This document shows positions 14,356 through 14,375 of a DNA stretch of 14,375 nucleotides, one piece after another. The notes beneath the pieces were generated by a model that was given only the letters and a program-made list of their open reading frames with translations, ran no database searches and was not told where the DNA came from. This DNA comes from JBFJWU01 sp041623475 [NCBI: bacterium] (GTDB taxonomy: Bacteria; J088), in assembly GCA_041623475.1 (NCBI GenBank), contig JBFJWU010000042.1:1-14375 (forward strand), in the 5' to 3' direction. Every line of letters starts with the position of its first letter. Position 1 is the first letter of the stretch. The translations under genes were made by a program, and so were the position numbers.

Positions 14356-14375
14356 CAGCAGCATCCGCAGCGACC
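14352..14375 (+). CDS. start of the next operon gene (3' partial)
   Basis: An ATG overlaps the methyltransferase TGA as ATGA, the standard coupling junction. Only eight codons (MTAASAAT) lie inside the window, so the product cannot be named. The junction itself is the evidence. Confidence 0.5.

Overview
The window is part of a Gram-negative surface-polysaccharide (O-antigen or capsule) locus. The evidence is a Wzm/Wzt ABC exporter pair, polysaccharide-type sulfotransferases and methyltransferases, and an MBOAT/SGNH acyl-transfer pair. Base composition is moderate and gene starts include GTG. A proteobacterium is the natural guess, but no taxonomic marker gene is present and the species cannot be named. 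No IS element, tRNA, rRNA or CRISPR array was seen.

Left part (1-8687), acyl-ACP and glycan-acylation region. A partial double hot-dog (MaoC-like)/short-chain dehydrogenase fusion enters from the left (+). It meets a SAM methyltransferase (-) tail to tail with 7 nt between them. Just upstream of the methyltransferase lies a 32-residue membrane ORF with its own Shine-Dalgarno. Further upstream on the - strand are an acyl carrier protein and an FkbH-family acyl-ACP loading enzyme. These two abut exactly (TAA followed by ATG) and are preceded by a near-consensus sigma70 promoter. Diverging on the + strand are frame-disrupted coding traces, a lone C-terminal domain of a second FkbH protein, an AlgI/DltB-type MBOAT, an SGNH-like membrane-anchored partner, and a 40-residue ORF coupled to it. 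Inferred scheme: FkbH loads a three-carbon (glyceryl-type) unit on the ACP, the MaoC/SDR fusion and the methyltransferase may tailor it, and MBOAT plus SGNH deliver it to a glycan at the periplasmic face.

Right part (8924-14375), export and decoration region, all + strand. It holds wzm, wzt (with a C-terminal glycan-binding type extension), a sulfotransferase, a terminator-like hairpin with a T9 run, an unassigned 65-codon frame, a TylF-family methyltransferase, a second sulfotransferase-like protein, another SAM methyltransferase, and the first 8 codons of a further gene. The last three overlap or nearly overlap, as in an operon. The expected product is an ABC-exported polysaccharide carrying sulfate and methyl groups as well as acyl groups.

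Several non-coding stretches of 235-690 nt hold gene fragments, short ORFs and palindromes, which suggests past gene turnover. All functional links are inferred from motifs and gene order read by eye.
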